64,000 nucleotides of DNA from Vitis vinifera. Taxonomy: Eukaryota > Streptophyta > Magnoliopsida > Vitales > Vitaceae. Made by a program: the position numbers and the translations under genes. Location of the stretch: positions 25,305,001 to 25,369,000 of the forward strand of contig NC_081823.1 of NCBI RefSeq assembly GCF_030704535.1, given 5' to 3'. The first letter of the stretch is position 1. Every line of letters begins with the position of its first letter. The notes beneath the pieces are model-generated. The model was not told the origin of the DNA, made no database searches, and was given only the letters and a program-made list of their open reading frames with translations. Below, in pieces: positions 34,633 to 46,199 of the stretch.

Positions 34633-36140
34633 TTATCTTACAAGTTCAGAAATAGATGAATAAGTCCCTAAAACCCCAGCAAATGTTCCAAATAGAATTA
34701 TCCCCCTAATGCCTATCTGCTCACAGTTCCAACCCCAATTGAGATCAGAAATCTTCAAGTAACACAAGCATGGGAGCAGAAAAGAACCCGAAACGACAAA
34801 AATTGATCCAACAATTGCCATCAGGGACTCGTAATAGGGAAAATAATATGCCACAATAGCTGTGCTAAACAGCAATGCTACTCTTATAAATAATCTAACA
34901 GCTCTCTTATTCTTGTAATTTTCTGAAATCCCGCCTTCAATGGCAGTTGCAATTGGGGTTAATACCAATGCATATCTGGCGATTGGAATAACTAAAGTCG
35001 TATAAATTGCGATTCTTGCACTAACTTTACTTGTTGGTAGATTCAAAGTTATTTCTGATTCAACCCTGTCTCCATACATTAGATATCCTACTATGGCCAT
35101 TGACATGTAGGTGAGTGTTGCAAGAACAAAACTGAATAGTAAGACCTGCAAATCCATGAATGAAACAGCAAAGAAGTAGTTAGTTTTAGAAGCCGGTTTT
35201 GAAAAATGAACACACTAAGACCTTCCAATCAAAGTTGATTATTTGTTATGATGGAGATCAATCCATGGAGTATTTATTAAGAAAATTGCAGATAGTCTCT
35301 GGCCAACAAGAGAGAAAGTAATGTGAATAATGTTGTAATTTTCTACCTTACTGAACTGGTAGCGGTCTCGCATTGATACATATATTGGAGGGATGACTGG
35401 ATGTCCACCAAAGGAAACAATATACAAGCTAACTGTAATAGGTAGGCGGTCCACATTTAACAGTATCGATCCCTTCGCATGAAAGCCAACACCATTGAAT
35501 GCACCGACACAAAAAATGGAGACAAGGATGACAAGGCATGAAAAAAATCCAGTGGCAGAGATATAGGAGAGAATGCTCAAGTCGGTTAAAAATATTGTTG
35601 GCAAGATTATTAGGAATGTGATTATAGCAAATGACTGTCTTCCATCTACTGTTAATTCCCCAAGGTTGATCATGAATTCTGGAAATAGCTTACGCAAGTT
35701 GTCAACCTCCAGTATCAAAAGCCCGACAGCAACAAGATACATTTCCAAATTCATAATGATCATGACTGTGATTCTTCCTTTTGTACCAAATGCATGCCCT
35801 GCAATATCAAGGTAGCTAGTAATAGATGGATGATCAGCGGCTTCCATGCATCGTTTTAGTAAAATTCCAGTGTAAAAGGTCATAATTGCAACTAAGGAAA
35901 ACGGCATCAAACTCAACCAACCTCCAGTTGAGAGGGCATAAGGGACTGTTAGATAACTAATTCCTGTGAAATGAAAATGTGCAAACAATTATGTGTCCAT
36001 AAACCAAAAGAAAGAATAGAGATAGCAATTTTTTTTCTGAGTTTACCAAGGAATGCATTTATGCCATTGAAGCAAGCATTAATGAAACTTGATGATCCAG
36101 TGGTTCGTGCCAGTGGGATCCTTAGCTCATTGTTTGCCAT
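34633..36140 (-). CDS. AVT1-type vacuolar amino-acid transporter, intact (gene E)
   Basis: Exons on the minus strand are 36140-36047, 35963-35347 and 35145-34633, with GT-AG borders, giving 407 residues. It begins MANNELRIPLARTTGSSSFINACF. All family blocks are present: 'GISYLTVPYALSTGGW', 'AGHAFGTKGR', 'LELTVDG'-type loop, 'GHPVIPPIYVSM', 'VGYLMYGD' and the exon 3 helices. It is the duplicate of gene C. At positions where the two differ, E usually has the residue shared with A and F. Its own changes are a proline in the second membrane region ('LSLMPF') and an Arg in the last helix region ('IGIRGII'). It is expected to be a proton-coupled amino-acid transporter of the vacuolar membrane. Confidence 0.92.
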
Positions 36141-36324
36141 TGTTTTCTATTCAGTTTAGTATCTGTATCTTCACTTCTTATGAACTCTCCATAAATAACT
36201 TCTCTCATGCAAGTAAAAGAGGGAGATAAGGGGAAAATATAAATGAATACACAGCACAAGAAGCTGCTATACGGACCATCAGAAAAGAAGAGGAAAAAAA
36301 AAACCAGATTGGCTTAACTTCTTA

Positions 36325-36500
36325 CCTTGAAGGAAGGAGCATTAGTAAACATCTTTGTCTAATTTTCTATGAAAATCAACCAGCTGTTGCTGTACCTCTT
36401 GAAGATGGGATTACCTGCAAAGCATGTTGAAATGCAAAAGATTTTGAGGACAAATTAAAGTGGGTTTCTCCTAAAACCTATCATTGATAAATGGATTTAG
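36325..36500 (-). promoter_or_regulatory. Leader exons of gene E, with altered TATA-like box
   Basis: Same arrangement as gene C: donor CTTCAAG|GTAAGA near 36326 and TTTGCAG|GTAATC near 36415. The C-gene box TATAAATCC reads TCTAAATCC here (36492-36500). Either this box is not the functional promoter or the two duplicates differ in core promoter strength. Confidence 0.45.
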
Positions 36501-38489
36501 ACATATTCAACATTATAACTGATATATACCAGCTAGATGTAAGTTTAAAATGCATGGTTCACAAAATCTAATCAACTCCACTGTTAGAATTGAGTGAATA
36601 TCCTCACACAGTGAATCCACAAGAGTTAATCATCAAGGCATACTTACCTAGTAAGATAAAAGGGCAGTCTCAACATGCTTACAATAAGCTATAAACCCGA
36701 GTAGCGTCAGCAGAAGAAGAAGAAGATGTGCACTCGACCGAAGATTTTTGTGGCGCTTTGAGAAGGACAACGCAGAGGTCATGAGTAAAATACTGAAAAA
36801 CTTGTTTTTCCCTTGCAAGTCCATTATGAGAGATGTTCCCATTGTTCAGAAATCATGGTATATGGTTTGTTACAGAAACCTCTGAAATTTTGGACTCAAA
36901 TTAAAGAAGAAATTGTAAAAAGAGAAGGCAGATCCATGTATATATAAAAACATTGAATTGATGTTTGAGTATCGTACTCAAGGACTGCTGAATACTAAAT
37001 GCTTCTTATCATTTTCTCCTACTCTGGTACATGGAAATAAATTTGGGTAGGAGGACCACTGACATTTTTTATCAATGGAGTAACTCTGTCATAATTTCAT
37101 TCTGACAACTTATGAGGTTAGTAATTCAAAACATGTTAAGTATTAGTTTGATATGCATTATTGAATTATTTCCCAATATTTATTCTTTTGAGACAAGTTA
37201 TCATAGTTTGGTTCCTAGCTAAGACCTCTTTGTCTGGCTATAATTAACTTATTTGTTGATGTCATTAGTTTCATACACTATTTTGTTATGAGACTTCTCT
37301 ATAATTATCACTTCATTAAACTAAAAATACCAAGAGGTTGGTCAATTAATTTCCAGCATGCATATAAAGGAAAGGAAAAGGACATGATGGAAAAAAAACA
37401 AAAAAATGAAAATGAAAATAGAAGAAGTGATTTAGGAGGAATTATTGCCTTGTTTTAGACTAGCTACCATTGCATACATAGGATACCTCATCACAATTTG
37501 TGCAATGCTTGAAATGAGATAAAGCAGAAAATAGAATGTAAACAAATACAGTTGACAGTCCAGCTTCATTTGTCCATAGCTTGCCTTGTCATAGTTGGTT
37601 TATATATGCTTGCAAGGTTTTTGGTCGAAATTTTTCACATATTCATTGAATCATTGTACATGTTTTATACAATCAATTGTACAACAAAATAAATTGAAAT
37701 GAACCAAAGTCAATTCTCCAAAAAGGAGATTCAACAAAAGATTGTTGATGAGATTCTTCTTTCCTAGTATGCCCTCATGAGATGGTGGATCCATTAGATA
37801 CATCAATCTTGAACCATAAAGATGAAAAATGTTGCTTAGATAACGACTTTGTAAAGACATCAACTGGTTGATTGTGTGAGAAAACATAGGAAACAGTTAG
37901 CATGTCATGACAACAATTTTGTCCCTAACAAAATGATAGTTAAAGGAAACATGTTTCATTTGGAAATAGAAGATTGAGAATCAATCCATGTTAATTTGGC
38001 AGCAATGGAAGCAATGGCCCAATATTCAGTTTCCATGGAAGACCGAGCCACTGTTCTTTGCTTTTTAGAACACCTAGAAATTGTAGCACCAAGACAACTA
38101 ACACAAGCCGATATTGATGTAAAGTCATCCCGATTTCCTACCCAAGCAACATTGGAGTAGACAATAATTGTGAGAGGATGATAACAGCAGAGTGTAAGAC
38201 CATAATGAATGTGTGCTAGAGATATCGAAGAAGTCTTTTGGCAATTGTTTAATGGGAATGTGTGGGAGAATGCATGTATTGAGCGTGCTTATTGACAAAA
38301 TAAGTCACATCCAAACACATCAATGATAAATATTCCATGGCACTTACAATGCTTTAATACAAAGTAGCATCAACAAAAGGCTTACTTTTATGATAACTTT
38401 TGTGATGATGGAACAACCTCAATGCCTAAGAAGGAGTGATCGCTAAGGTCATTGTTAGAGAATTTAAAGGCAAGAGCCTGAATGAATTC

Positions 38490-39005
38490 TCAAATAACAG
38501 TATCAGAGTTTCCCATGACAATAAAGTCATTTACATGCACAAGAAAGTATATTGTAATGCCACTGAAATTATGTAGAAATTTACAATTGGTGAAGCCAAA
38601 GGAAATGACAAAATCTTTGAACTCATTGTACCATGCCTGTGGGACATAGTTGAGGCCATAAAGGGTTTTATGTAGTGTGGCATATATTAGTGGGCCTGGT
38701 GTCATCAATGAAGTTTGAGTGGTTGTGACAAGTAGGTGAATGAATACGACCATTCAAAAATGCATTGCTAACATCTATTGATGAATTTGTAACCACCGAC
38801 TGAGAGCAACAGTTAGAAGTAGGTGAATGGTTGTAGGTTTAACCACCAGGTTGAATGTGTCATGTTGTTTATGCCTAGCCTTTTGGTGGAAGCTCTTAGC
38901 AACTAGTTTGTGCCTATAGACCCACTTGCATCCCTGTGATGTTTTGTCAAAGACTATGAGGAACCAATTCTCATGTACGATTTGTAATAATGGCATTGAT
39001 TTCAT
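38490..39005 (-). pseudogene. Copia reverse-transcriptase fragment
   Basis: 'CKWVYRHKLVAKSF' (near 38890-38935) then 'LHKTLYGLNYVPQAWYNEFKDFVISFGF' and '…YFLVHVNDFIVMG' (38560-38520), the usual order for copia reverse transcriptase. The conserved first Asp of YVDD is lost and frameshifts separate the blocks. Confidence 0.85.
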
Positions 39006-39311
39006 TAGTTATGGCTTCTCTCCACTTAAAGTTTGACTAGTACAGGGAGATTCAAAGATTGTGTAGGCAATGGGTGTTTACTAGCATGATACAAGTGCTT
39101 GGGCTCAAATTTTGGTTTTATAAACGAGTGATCATTTATATTTCTATCAATATCATATGAGGATAGCTTCCTGAGGTAAAAGGTCGTGAGGATGAGTTAG
39201 TAGAAGAGGAAGAAAATGAAGAATTATTTTGGAGAGTTCATCAACAATGACACAATCCATAAGAAATATATGATCAATTTATGATCTCATCCGTAAGTCA
39301 AAGTCATTGTT

Positions 39312-39980
39312 AATTTTAGCATAAGTTTAATATTTTCTCAAAATTGAGAGATAACACAATGATGCGGCTTGATGAAATCATAACAATTTGATAGTCTTAT
39401 GTCATGATTCACCATAAATTATGTCTAATGTGTAACTATATACACTAATGCACTCTTTATAAGAAACTTATCCTAATGGTCAAGACTTGTTATCCTTTCA
39501 ATTAAGAAATATTGCACTATAGCTTCTAATGGATTACCTAAGCCCACAAACTGACTATGAACAAGTCACCCACTTGTAAGGAACTTATGACTTGAATCTT
39601 TCATATAACTTCTAATACACTCAAGTCATGTACAATGGAACAGATGCAAGTTAGAGTGCTTATAAAATATATTGCATAGAAATAAAATAGATAAAAGTAA
39701 ACTAGAATTTTATTAATATATAATAAAATCCAAAAGTTTATGACACTATAGCATGCTTTTAAGAGTTTTATCCTAACATTCACACCTATGAGTGCTTGTT
39801 TGGTTACCAATGCAATATCACACCAGCTTGGAAATTCATATACATTATTCTTGCTCTAACCTCAAGCGAGAAATGCCCTCATAATGATATCCTTCACAAT
39901 AAAATAAAGAAAAATTCAATAGAAGTTTTATTAAAATGACAAATTTGAGAAACTAAAACTTAATTAATTATATTGAATAG
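39312..39980. other. Unrelated segment replacing copia integrase
   Basis: Non-coding, moderately AT-rich sequence lying between protease-like and reverse-transcriptase-like regions. It contains phrases such as 'ctaatggattacctaagccc' and 'ctcaagcgagaaatgccctca' that look LTR-like to me, but no paired copy or target duplication was found in the window. Probably another retroelement fragment. Confidence 0.4.
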
Positions 39981-40140
39981 AAGGATCACACAAGAGATTT
40001 GAGGGCAAAAATGAAGTAGTAGAAATAAAAAGGTGCAGGAGTCAATGCGTAAGAAATATTAAGTCTTGTACCACCACTAATGACAATGTCATCAAGCCTT
40101 TCATTAGGTTGGTGTAAGAAGAGGTTATTCAGGTCCTATG

Positions 40141-41030
40141 TTACATGGTGGGATCTTTTTGAGTCCATGATCTAATTTGAGGAAGGATGGGAGTTAGTGA
40201 TGACATGGTTGGTAGACAGAGAGCCATATTGTGGCATTTCCTTTGCCAAGTAGCATTGGTGAGTTGAATGATCATGTTTCTCACAAAATTAACATATGAT
40301 GTTGTAATTATTTTCATTTTGATCAGTGTTGTTACAACCACTTTTCTACCCATTGTTTTGGAAATATTAGTTGTAATTGTTTGAGTTGTTGGCACCTTTC
40401 TTTGCTTGTTGTTGCATATTTTTGTTCTTGTTGAGACGTGTGCTATTGACGATAAAGGAGGATTTGTTAGAACAGTTGTCTTCTCTTTTATGGAAGGACC
40501 CATCTTCAATGAGTTTTTCATAGAGTTCCTCAAAGGAGATTATAGAGTCCCTTGCATGAATTATTGTTAAGATCTCCTTGAATTCGATGATTGGCATTAA
40601 AGGTATGAATAACAAGGTTATCATTAAGGACTGGAGCATCAATAAGGGTCAACTCATCTGCAAGACTTCTAATATTCATGAGGTAATCTAAAACAAAGTC
40701 AATTGTGAGATAATAAGGTAATTTTTTCTTTCAATCCCATTACTTGAGAGTAGCTTTTGTTGGCTTAAAGATTCTTAGTCAATTCTATGCCTCACAAGAT
40801 GACTTGGAAGGAGTCATAAGCAATGTGACTTGTTCTGACAATGATGCAAGTGATGCATCCATTGCAACCGACTTGAGTTGGAAACTTCTTTGTCTCCTTT
40901 TCTAATTATACTTGGACTACAGGTATTGGTTTCGTTGATGAACCTGAGGAGATCATAGTCAAATAGTATAGAATCAAATTGAACCAACCATGAAGAGTAG
41001 TTTGTAAGAGTGAATTTCATTGGTATTTAG
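40141..41030 (-). pseudogene. Copia gag fragment
   Basis: 'MKFTLTNYSSWLVQFDSILFDYDLLRFINETN' (41020-40925) is the gag N-terminal signature. 'SIISFEELYEKLIEDGSFHKRED' follows (about 40550-40480), then a zinc knuckle near 40260-40300. Frames shift between the pieces. Confidence 0.85.
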
Positions 41031-41510
41031 GTGGAGATGTTTATAACAAAAAAGGTTGTTTGAGGATAGAATGTTGGTTATTCTATCGGGAGAGCTTTGG
41101 GTTGATTTGAAGCTACCCATTGTGGTTGAGAACATGAAGAAGACAACGAAGGAGGAAAGAGAAAGAGGAGATAGCTAGGATCAATTGTACGCTCTTGGAA
41201 CATTCAAAGATCTGATTCCATGATAAATGTAGGCAAAGTTTTTGGTGGAAAATTTTCATGTATTCATTGGATCATTGTACATGCTTTATGCAATTGTTTT
41301 AATAGCAATAAATGGACATTATCAAAAGTATTCAATTCTCCATAAAGGAGATACAATATTGACATATTGTACAAGGAAACCATATGAATAGTCTAGCTAG
41401 GATTGTGGGGAAATATTAGGAGGTTTGATAAAAGATTGTTAATGAGATTCTTCTTTCTGAATACGTACTATAATTTTCGGGTGGTAGCTTATTTTCTAGT
41501 CGTTTATTAT

Positions 41511-41735
41511 AAGTGCGTTTAATAGTATTTATACTTAAAGTATTTTTAGTGAAATTGTTTTCTCTGCAAGTGTTTTTATAAAAATCACATATCGAGTATT
41601 TTTCTAAAAACCACAACAAATTATTTTTTAAAATTTTTAAAATATTTCCTAAATTTTTGTCAAATACTTGATTTTTTCTTTTAAAAACATTTTTTAAGTT
41701 AAAAGTGCTTCCTACAATGCCCAAAAGACTCTACA
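41511..41735. mobile_element. Possible MITE
   Basis: AT-rich segment beginning 'gtgcgtttaatagtattta' and ending 'agtgcttcctacaatgccc'. This resembles short inverted-repeat elements of plant genomes with GTGCGTTT / AAGTGCTT ends. Ends and target duplication are not proven. Confidence 0.35.
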
Positions 41736-42780
41736 TTACATATAAAGTGGTTACCACATTAAATCTCTAGTGGTCCTTAGTGATTGAAATGGCTCTTAAA
41801 GAAACAGGAGGCAATTCAACCACGACAGGATATTGATGTATGCAGTTGTTAGAGTGAAATGAAGCCTTCCCAAAGTCTAACTATTAATGATCGCTCATTT
41901 TTTCGATCCCACATCAACATCGTTCTTCTCATTTAATGTCAAAATTCTTAATTTCAGTAGTGGTCCTGGGAGATGGACAAAAGCCCAGCCCAGGTATCAA
42001 TCATGATAATCAAGCCCAATCGACATATCAATTGTGATGGTTTTGCCTTTCCCTCATGGGATTCGTCCTCTTAAAGCTATGAAAGGAACACCCCAAACCA
42101 CAAAACCACAAGTCTGAAATCTATGGTCTCGACCACTGGACCAAATATGCTATCATGGTCATAAATATTATAAATTAATTAAAATAAAATTATTATAAAT
42201 AAATTAATTTTAATTATGTTATTATATCTTTTTGTGTAATAATTAAATACTGGATAAATATAAATTTATAAATAAAATCATCAATAATTTTAAATAAAAA
42301 TACTTATGTACTTTTCATCCATATGTACAAATTCAATGCATTATCATTTTAGTTTTACCGTGTTTTTAAATTCGGTATATTATCAGTTTGTATATATATA
42401 TATATATCAGTTTGTATATATATATATATATATCAGTTTTTTTTCTTAAAACAACTTCAATTTATATATTATTACTTTTTTATCCTTATTTTTGAGTTTT
42501 ACCCGTCATTTTATGAGTTTTGATCAATTTATGTCAGCTTTTTTTGTCAAAATTTTAGTTGATGCATTCGTAAAAATCTATTAATATAACCTTATGAAAA
42601 CCAATATGTTCTTCCTTGTTCATGATTAGAAACCTAAGAGCTTTCCACATTCTGAATGCTTCAGCAATGGCACATTAAGGCCATACATAGACGCTGATAT
42701 CTTAAATGAAGTTAAAACACAAAAAGGTTTCGGCATTCATCTTCAAAGTATTAGCAGTACTTAAACTAACAGTCCGTTTT
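41736..42780. other. Spacer between copia element and gene F
   Basis: No gene seen. Around 42383-42437 there is a short minisatellite in which 'tatcagtttg' alternates with TA runs (three copies of 'atcagttt'). Confidence 0.5.
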
Positions 42781-42795
42781 GAGAAACAATATTGA

Positions 42796-44232
42796 TCATG
42801 TTACAAGATCATAAACAGATGAATAAGTCCCTAAAACCCCAGCAAGAGTTCCAAATACAAGTATCCCCACAATCCCCATCTGCTCACAGTTCCAACCCCA
42901 TCTCAAATCAGAATTAATCCTCAAGTAGCACAGGCAAGGGAGCAGAAAAGAAGCCGAAACAACAAAAATTGATCCAACAATGGCCATTAGGGACTCATAA
43001 TATGGGAATACATAGGCCACGATAACAGTACTAATCAGCAATCCTACTCTTATGAGTAATCTAACAGTTCTCTGATTCTTGTAGTTTTCTGAAAGCCCGC
43101 CTTCAATGGCAGTCGCTACTGGGGTTACCATCAATGCGTATCGGGTAATTGGAATAAGTAAAGTGGTGTATATTGCAACCTCTGCGCAGACTTTACTGGT
43201 TGGCAGGCTCAAAGTTATTTGTGATTCTACGCTGTCCCCATACATAAGGTAGCCCACCATGGCCATTGCTAGGTAGGTGAAAGTCGTTAGGACAAAACTA
43301 AACAACAAAACCTGCAAATCAATCAACAAAGTAACCCAAATAAAACTATAGTTGAGTAGGATCATGTGATTTATTTCTTGATCATTTCTGTAGTACTAAC
43401 AATCATGCAATGATCGAACAATTTTGATCGTTTGCAGTTGTTTACCTTACTGAACTGGTAGGTGTTCCGCATTGAAGTGTATATGGAAGGGATAACGGGA
43501 TGTCCCGCGAAGCAGACGATATACAAGCTAACACCAGTAGGAAGGCTCTTGACATTCAGAAGTGTTCCTTTTTCATGAAACCCCACGCCGTTGAATAGAC
43601 CCACGCAGAAAATGGAGACGAGGATGATAAGGCAAGAAAACACACCGGTGGCCGAGACATAGGACAGTATGCTCAAATCAGTTAGCAACATTGATGGGAA
43701 AATGACGAGGGCAGTGATCAAAACGAACGACTGTCTTCCATCCGCAGTCAATTCCCCGAGCTTGATCATGAACTTTGGAAATAGCTTATGTAAGTTGTCC
43801 CCTTCCAGTATCAAAAGCCCTATTGCAACAAGGTAGAGCTCAGAGTTCATGATGATCATCACTATGATCCTCCCCTTCATCCCAAAGGCTCGCTCTGCTA
43901 TATCAAGGTAGCTTCTAATGGATGGATCAGCCTCCATACACCGCTTTAGTAAAATCCCGGTGTAGAAGGTCATAATGGCGATCAAGAAGAAGAGGATCAA
44001 GCTCAGCCACCCCCCACTTGAGAGAGCATAAGGAACAGTCAGAAGCCCAATTCCTGAGGGATTCAAACAAGCGAATATGATACATGTTTAGATGAAGTGC
44101 TCAAGCAACAAGGGAAGTAGTAACTTCAATTTCACCTAGGAATGCATTTGTGCCATTGAAGCAAGCCTTCAAGAAGCTCGATGACCCAGTCGTTGGGGTC
44201 TGCAGAGGGATCCTTAGCTCGTTGTTTGCCAT
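42796..44232 (-). CDS. AVT1-type vacuolar amino-acid transporter, intact (gene F)
   Basis: Exons on the minus strand are 44232-44136 (97 bp, one codon longer than in paralogs), 44053-43446 (608 bp) and 43311-42796 (516 bp), with GT-AG borders, giving 406 residues. It starts MANNELRIPLQTPTTGSSSFLKACF. It keeps the family blocks 'GIGLLTVPYALSSGGW', 'AERAFGMKGR', 'GHPVIPSIYTSM', 'MVGYLMYGDSVESQITLSLP' and the terminal helices. It lies outside the tandem duplication and is more diverged from the others, with more G/C at third positions. It is probably an older member of the cluster. It has the same predicted role, proton-coupled amino-acid transport at the vacuolar membrane; the substrate cannot be read from sequence. 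Confidence 0.93.
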
Positions 44233-44419
44233 TATTCTCTTTTGATTCAATAACTACCAAGACTTCCCATGTCTCCACTGCTAGTTATGAACTCTGCAGG
44301 GTAACTATATCCATGGACAAAAAGCAAGAAAAAATCAGAAATATGGAGGAGTACTTGTTGTACAAACCCAAAACAAAAATATATAAAAATAAATAAAAAA
44401 GATATGGGAATGCCTTTTC

Positions 44420-44600
44420 TTACCTTGAAAGATGGATGGGGTACATGAAAATTGATCATTCTTTGAATTGCCATGACCAACAACCTTGTGCTGCAATTAT
44501 GAAGATCCCCATTACTCATGGGTTTCTATAAACATGGGGATTGAAGAAACACCATCCTCCTATAATAACCTTTGGCAGATCTCAAGATAAATAAAACATT
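44420..44600 (-). other. Inner 5' leader of gene F
   Basis: A donor-like CTTTCAAG|GTAAGAAA (44434-44427 on the minus strand) matches the leader donor of A, C and E. Upstream sequence is diverged from the others. A TTTATAG-like box lies near 44525-44533. No coding is implied. Confidence 0.45.
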
Positions 44601-45109
44601 GAATTTTCTGATCCTCTTTGACTGATTCACTTGTCATATATAAAAAGTGTTCATCTCAACAGAAAAATGACAATGATGTAGGTTCCAAGTTATGGATTCA
44701 CGTGAATGAGACCCCACCTCATCAGCTAGCAATAATATATCCTGCTCTCAAACTGTGACGTTGAGGGGTCCCGCATGTATCCTAGCTTTATGCTGTCTAT
44801 GAAGTAACAGCCATCTGGAGTGGCAACAAAAGGGTCAAGATCAGATTCTGATGGCTAGGATAAAGGCCTAGGACCCACCTTAATAATTGCAACCATTACT
44901 TTGTTTTCGTGTACACACTTTCCTCTCCAAATACAAGGCAAAAAAAAAAATTGTTTAAATGAAGGGCTCTCCTTTTTTCTTCTTCATACTTGCCAACTTC
45001 CATACATATCAAGAAGAGAACTATCAGGGCAAATCCTAAGTGGAAGGAAATTAACAAAAGTTGAACTGTTACAAACTTATACTAGAGGCCATCTACTCCA
45101 AGTGTACTA

Positions 45110-45920
45110 AGCCTTTCACTGTACCATGTATATTGTGAAAAGATCATCAGCTTAAAGCTACTCTACTTTTTCTCTTTTGCACATCAATTACTTTTCTGCA
45201 TGGAAAATGAAAGCAAAAGGGCAAAACATGTCCCTTGACACTTTCCATACCAAACAATCCATGGTCAGCATTTTTGTCTGTTTTACTGGCAACTTTTATG
45301 CACTGCACCTCATTTACCATCATTTACCATTTTTGTATTTCTCAAAAACTAGCTAGCTAGGTTCTGTTTGACAGCCTTTAATAGGTAGGAATAAACTTCT
45401 TTTTGAGAACCCAAATATAAAAGTTTCTTTTTTTTTTTTTTGCTCGAGATACTGTACACTTATGAAATAGTACAAAATTTTCCAACTTATTCTCCTTATT
45501 TTTAGATTATTTTTCAAAACACTCTACAAAAAATATGTGAAAAATCCTTAAACTTATTCAAACAAACCACTCTATGTTTAGAATGAATTTTCAAAAGCTA
45601 GTTCCAGTCTACAACTTGCCAAATATTAAAAAACTGTTGTTTGTTCTAAAAACAAAAACCTTTTTAGAAAATAGGCCCCCTAAAGGATCTACAAGATGAA
45701 TAGGGCAAAGATCAGGGAGATCAATCAAAAAGGATCAGACAGTGAGATCTATTAACATAGTGCTCAATCTAAACAACCTTGTTCACAAAAAAATAAATAA
45801 ATAAAATGGGTCTAGTTTTTTCATGAGTTTTACAGCAGTATGTATTCAAATTTCCATGGAATGTTTTTAACAGTGAGAAACCTAAGAATGAACCCACAAG
45901 AAGGGAGAAAAACCAAGCTT
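45110..45920. other. Non-coding spacer upstream of gene F
   Basis: No gene seen. It contains A/T runs and a MITE-like phrase 'ttctgtttgacagc' (45362), without defined ends. Confidence 0.45.
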
Positions 45921-45924
45921 TGAA

Positions 45925-46190
45925 GCTTACCTATCTACAAATATAGGAGAGCAGCCTCAGAAGAAGAAGAAGAAGAATATGCTTGGACTAAAGCTTTTGA
46001 TTGAGGTTTAATTTGGAAAAGAAGGGCAAAGAGATTCTCAAGGTGAACCAAAGCAGCAGCAGGAGAAGAAGAAGAAGAAGAAGAAGAATATGCTTGTACT
46101 AAAGCTTTTGATTGAGGTTTAATTTGGAAGAGAAGGGCAAAGAGATTCTTGAGGTGAACCAAAGCAGCAGTAGGAGAAGAAGAAGAAGCA
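45925..46190 (-). repeat. Outer leader of gene F with 111-bp tandem duplication
   Basis: Two direct copies (period 111 bp; 'gaatatgcttg' at 45974 and 46085) include GAAGAA runs. On the minus strand they form an open frame (46162-45935, 75 residues) with two repeats of 'HL(K/E)NLFALLFQIKPQSKALVQAY' followed by serine runs. A splice-donor-like GATAG|GTAAGCTT lies at about 45930, as in C and E. This is a candidate first leader exon. Whether the small frame is translated is unknown. Confidence 0.6.
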
Positions 46191-46199
46191 GAAAGAATA

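Larger units (their letters stand above)
29983..39135. repeat. Tandem segmental duplication, right block
   Basis: Direct repeat of 17040-29574 (see that entry). Relative to the left block it lacks the Mutator-like element (empty site at about 37037), lacks pseudogene fragment B, and has a deletion of about 70 bp in the copia LTR (near 37732). Its gene A copy is broken; its gene C copy is intact. Confidence 0.93.
37612..41460 (-). mobile_element. Degenerate Ty1/copia retrotransposon
   Basis: On the minus strand, 5' to 3': LTR remnant (about 41450-41226), primer-binding-site-like TGGAATCAGATC (41220-41209) close to the usual initiator-Met type, gag (about 41020-40250: 'LTNYSSWLVQFDSILFDYDLL' and a CX2CX4HX4C zinc knuckle near 40260-40300 with a stop inside), a protease-like 'DSKRSHHVT…LDDIV' block (40150-40080), a 0.67-kb unrelated segment where integrase should be (39312-39980), reverse transcriptase (38750-38490), RNase H (about 38070-38000) and a 3' LTR (37775-37612). 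Stops are frequent. The reverse transcriptase site normally YVDD reads HVND. The element is dead. Its right part lies outside the duplicated block. Confidence 0.85.

Noticed and set aside
42796-44232. Gene F as part of the recent tandem duplication
   Set aside because: It lies beyond the right block, has different exon 1 and 3 lengths and is clearly more diverged than the A/D and C/E pairs.
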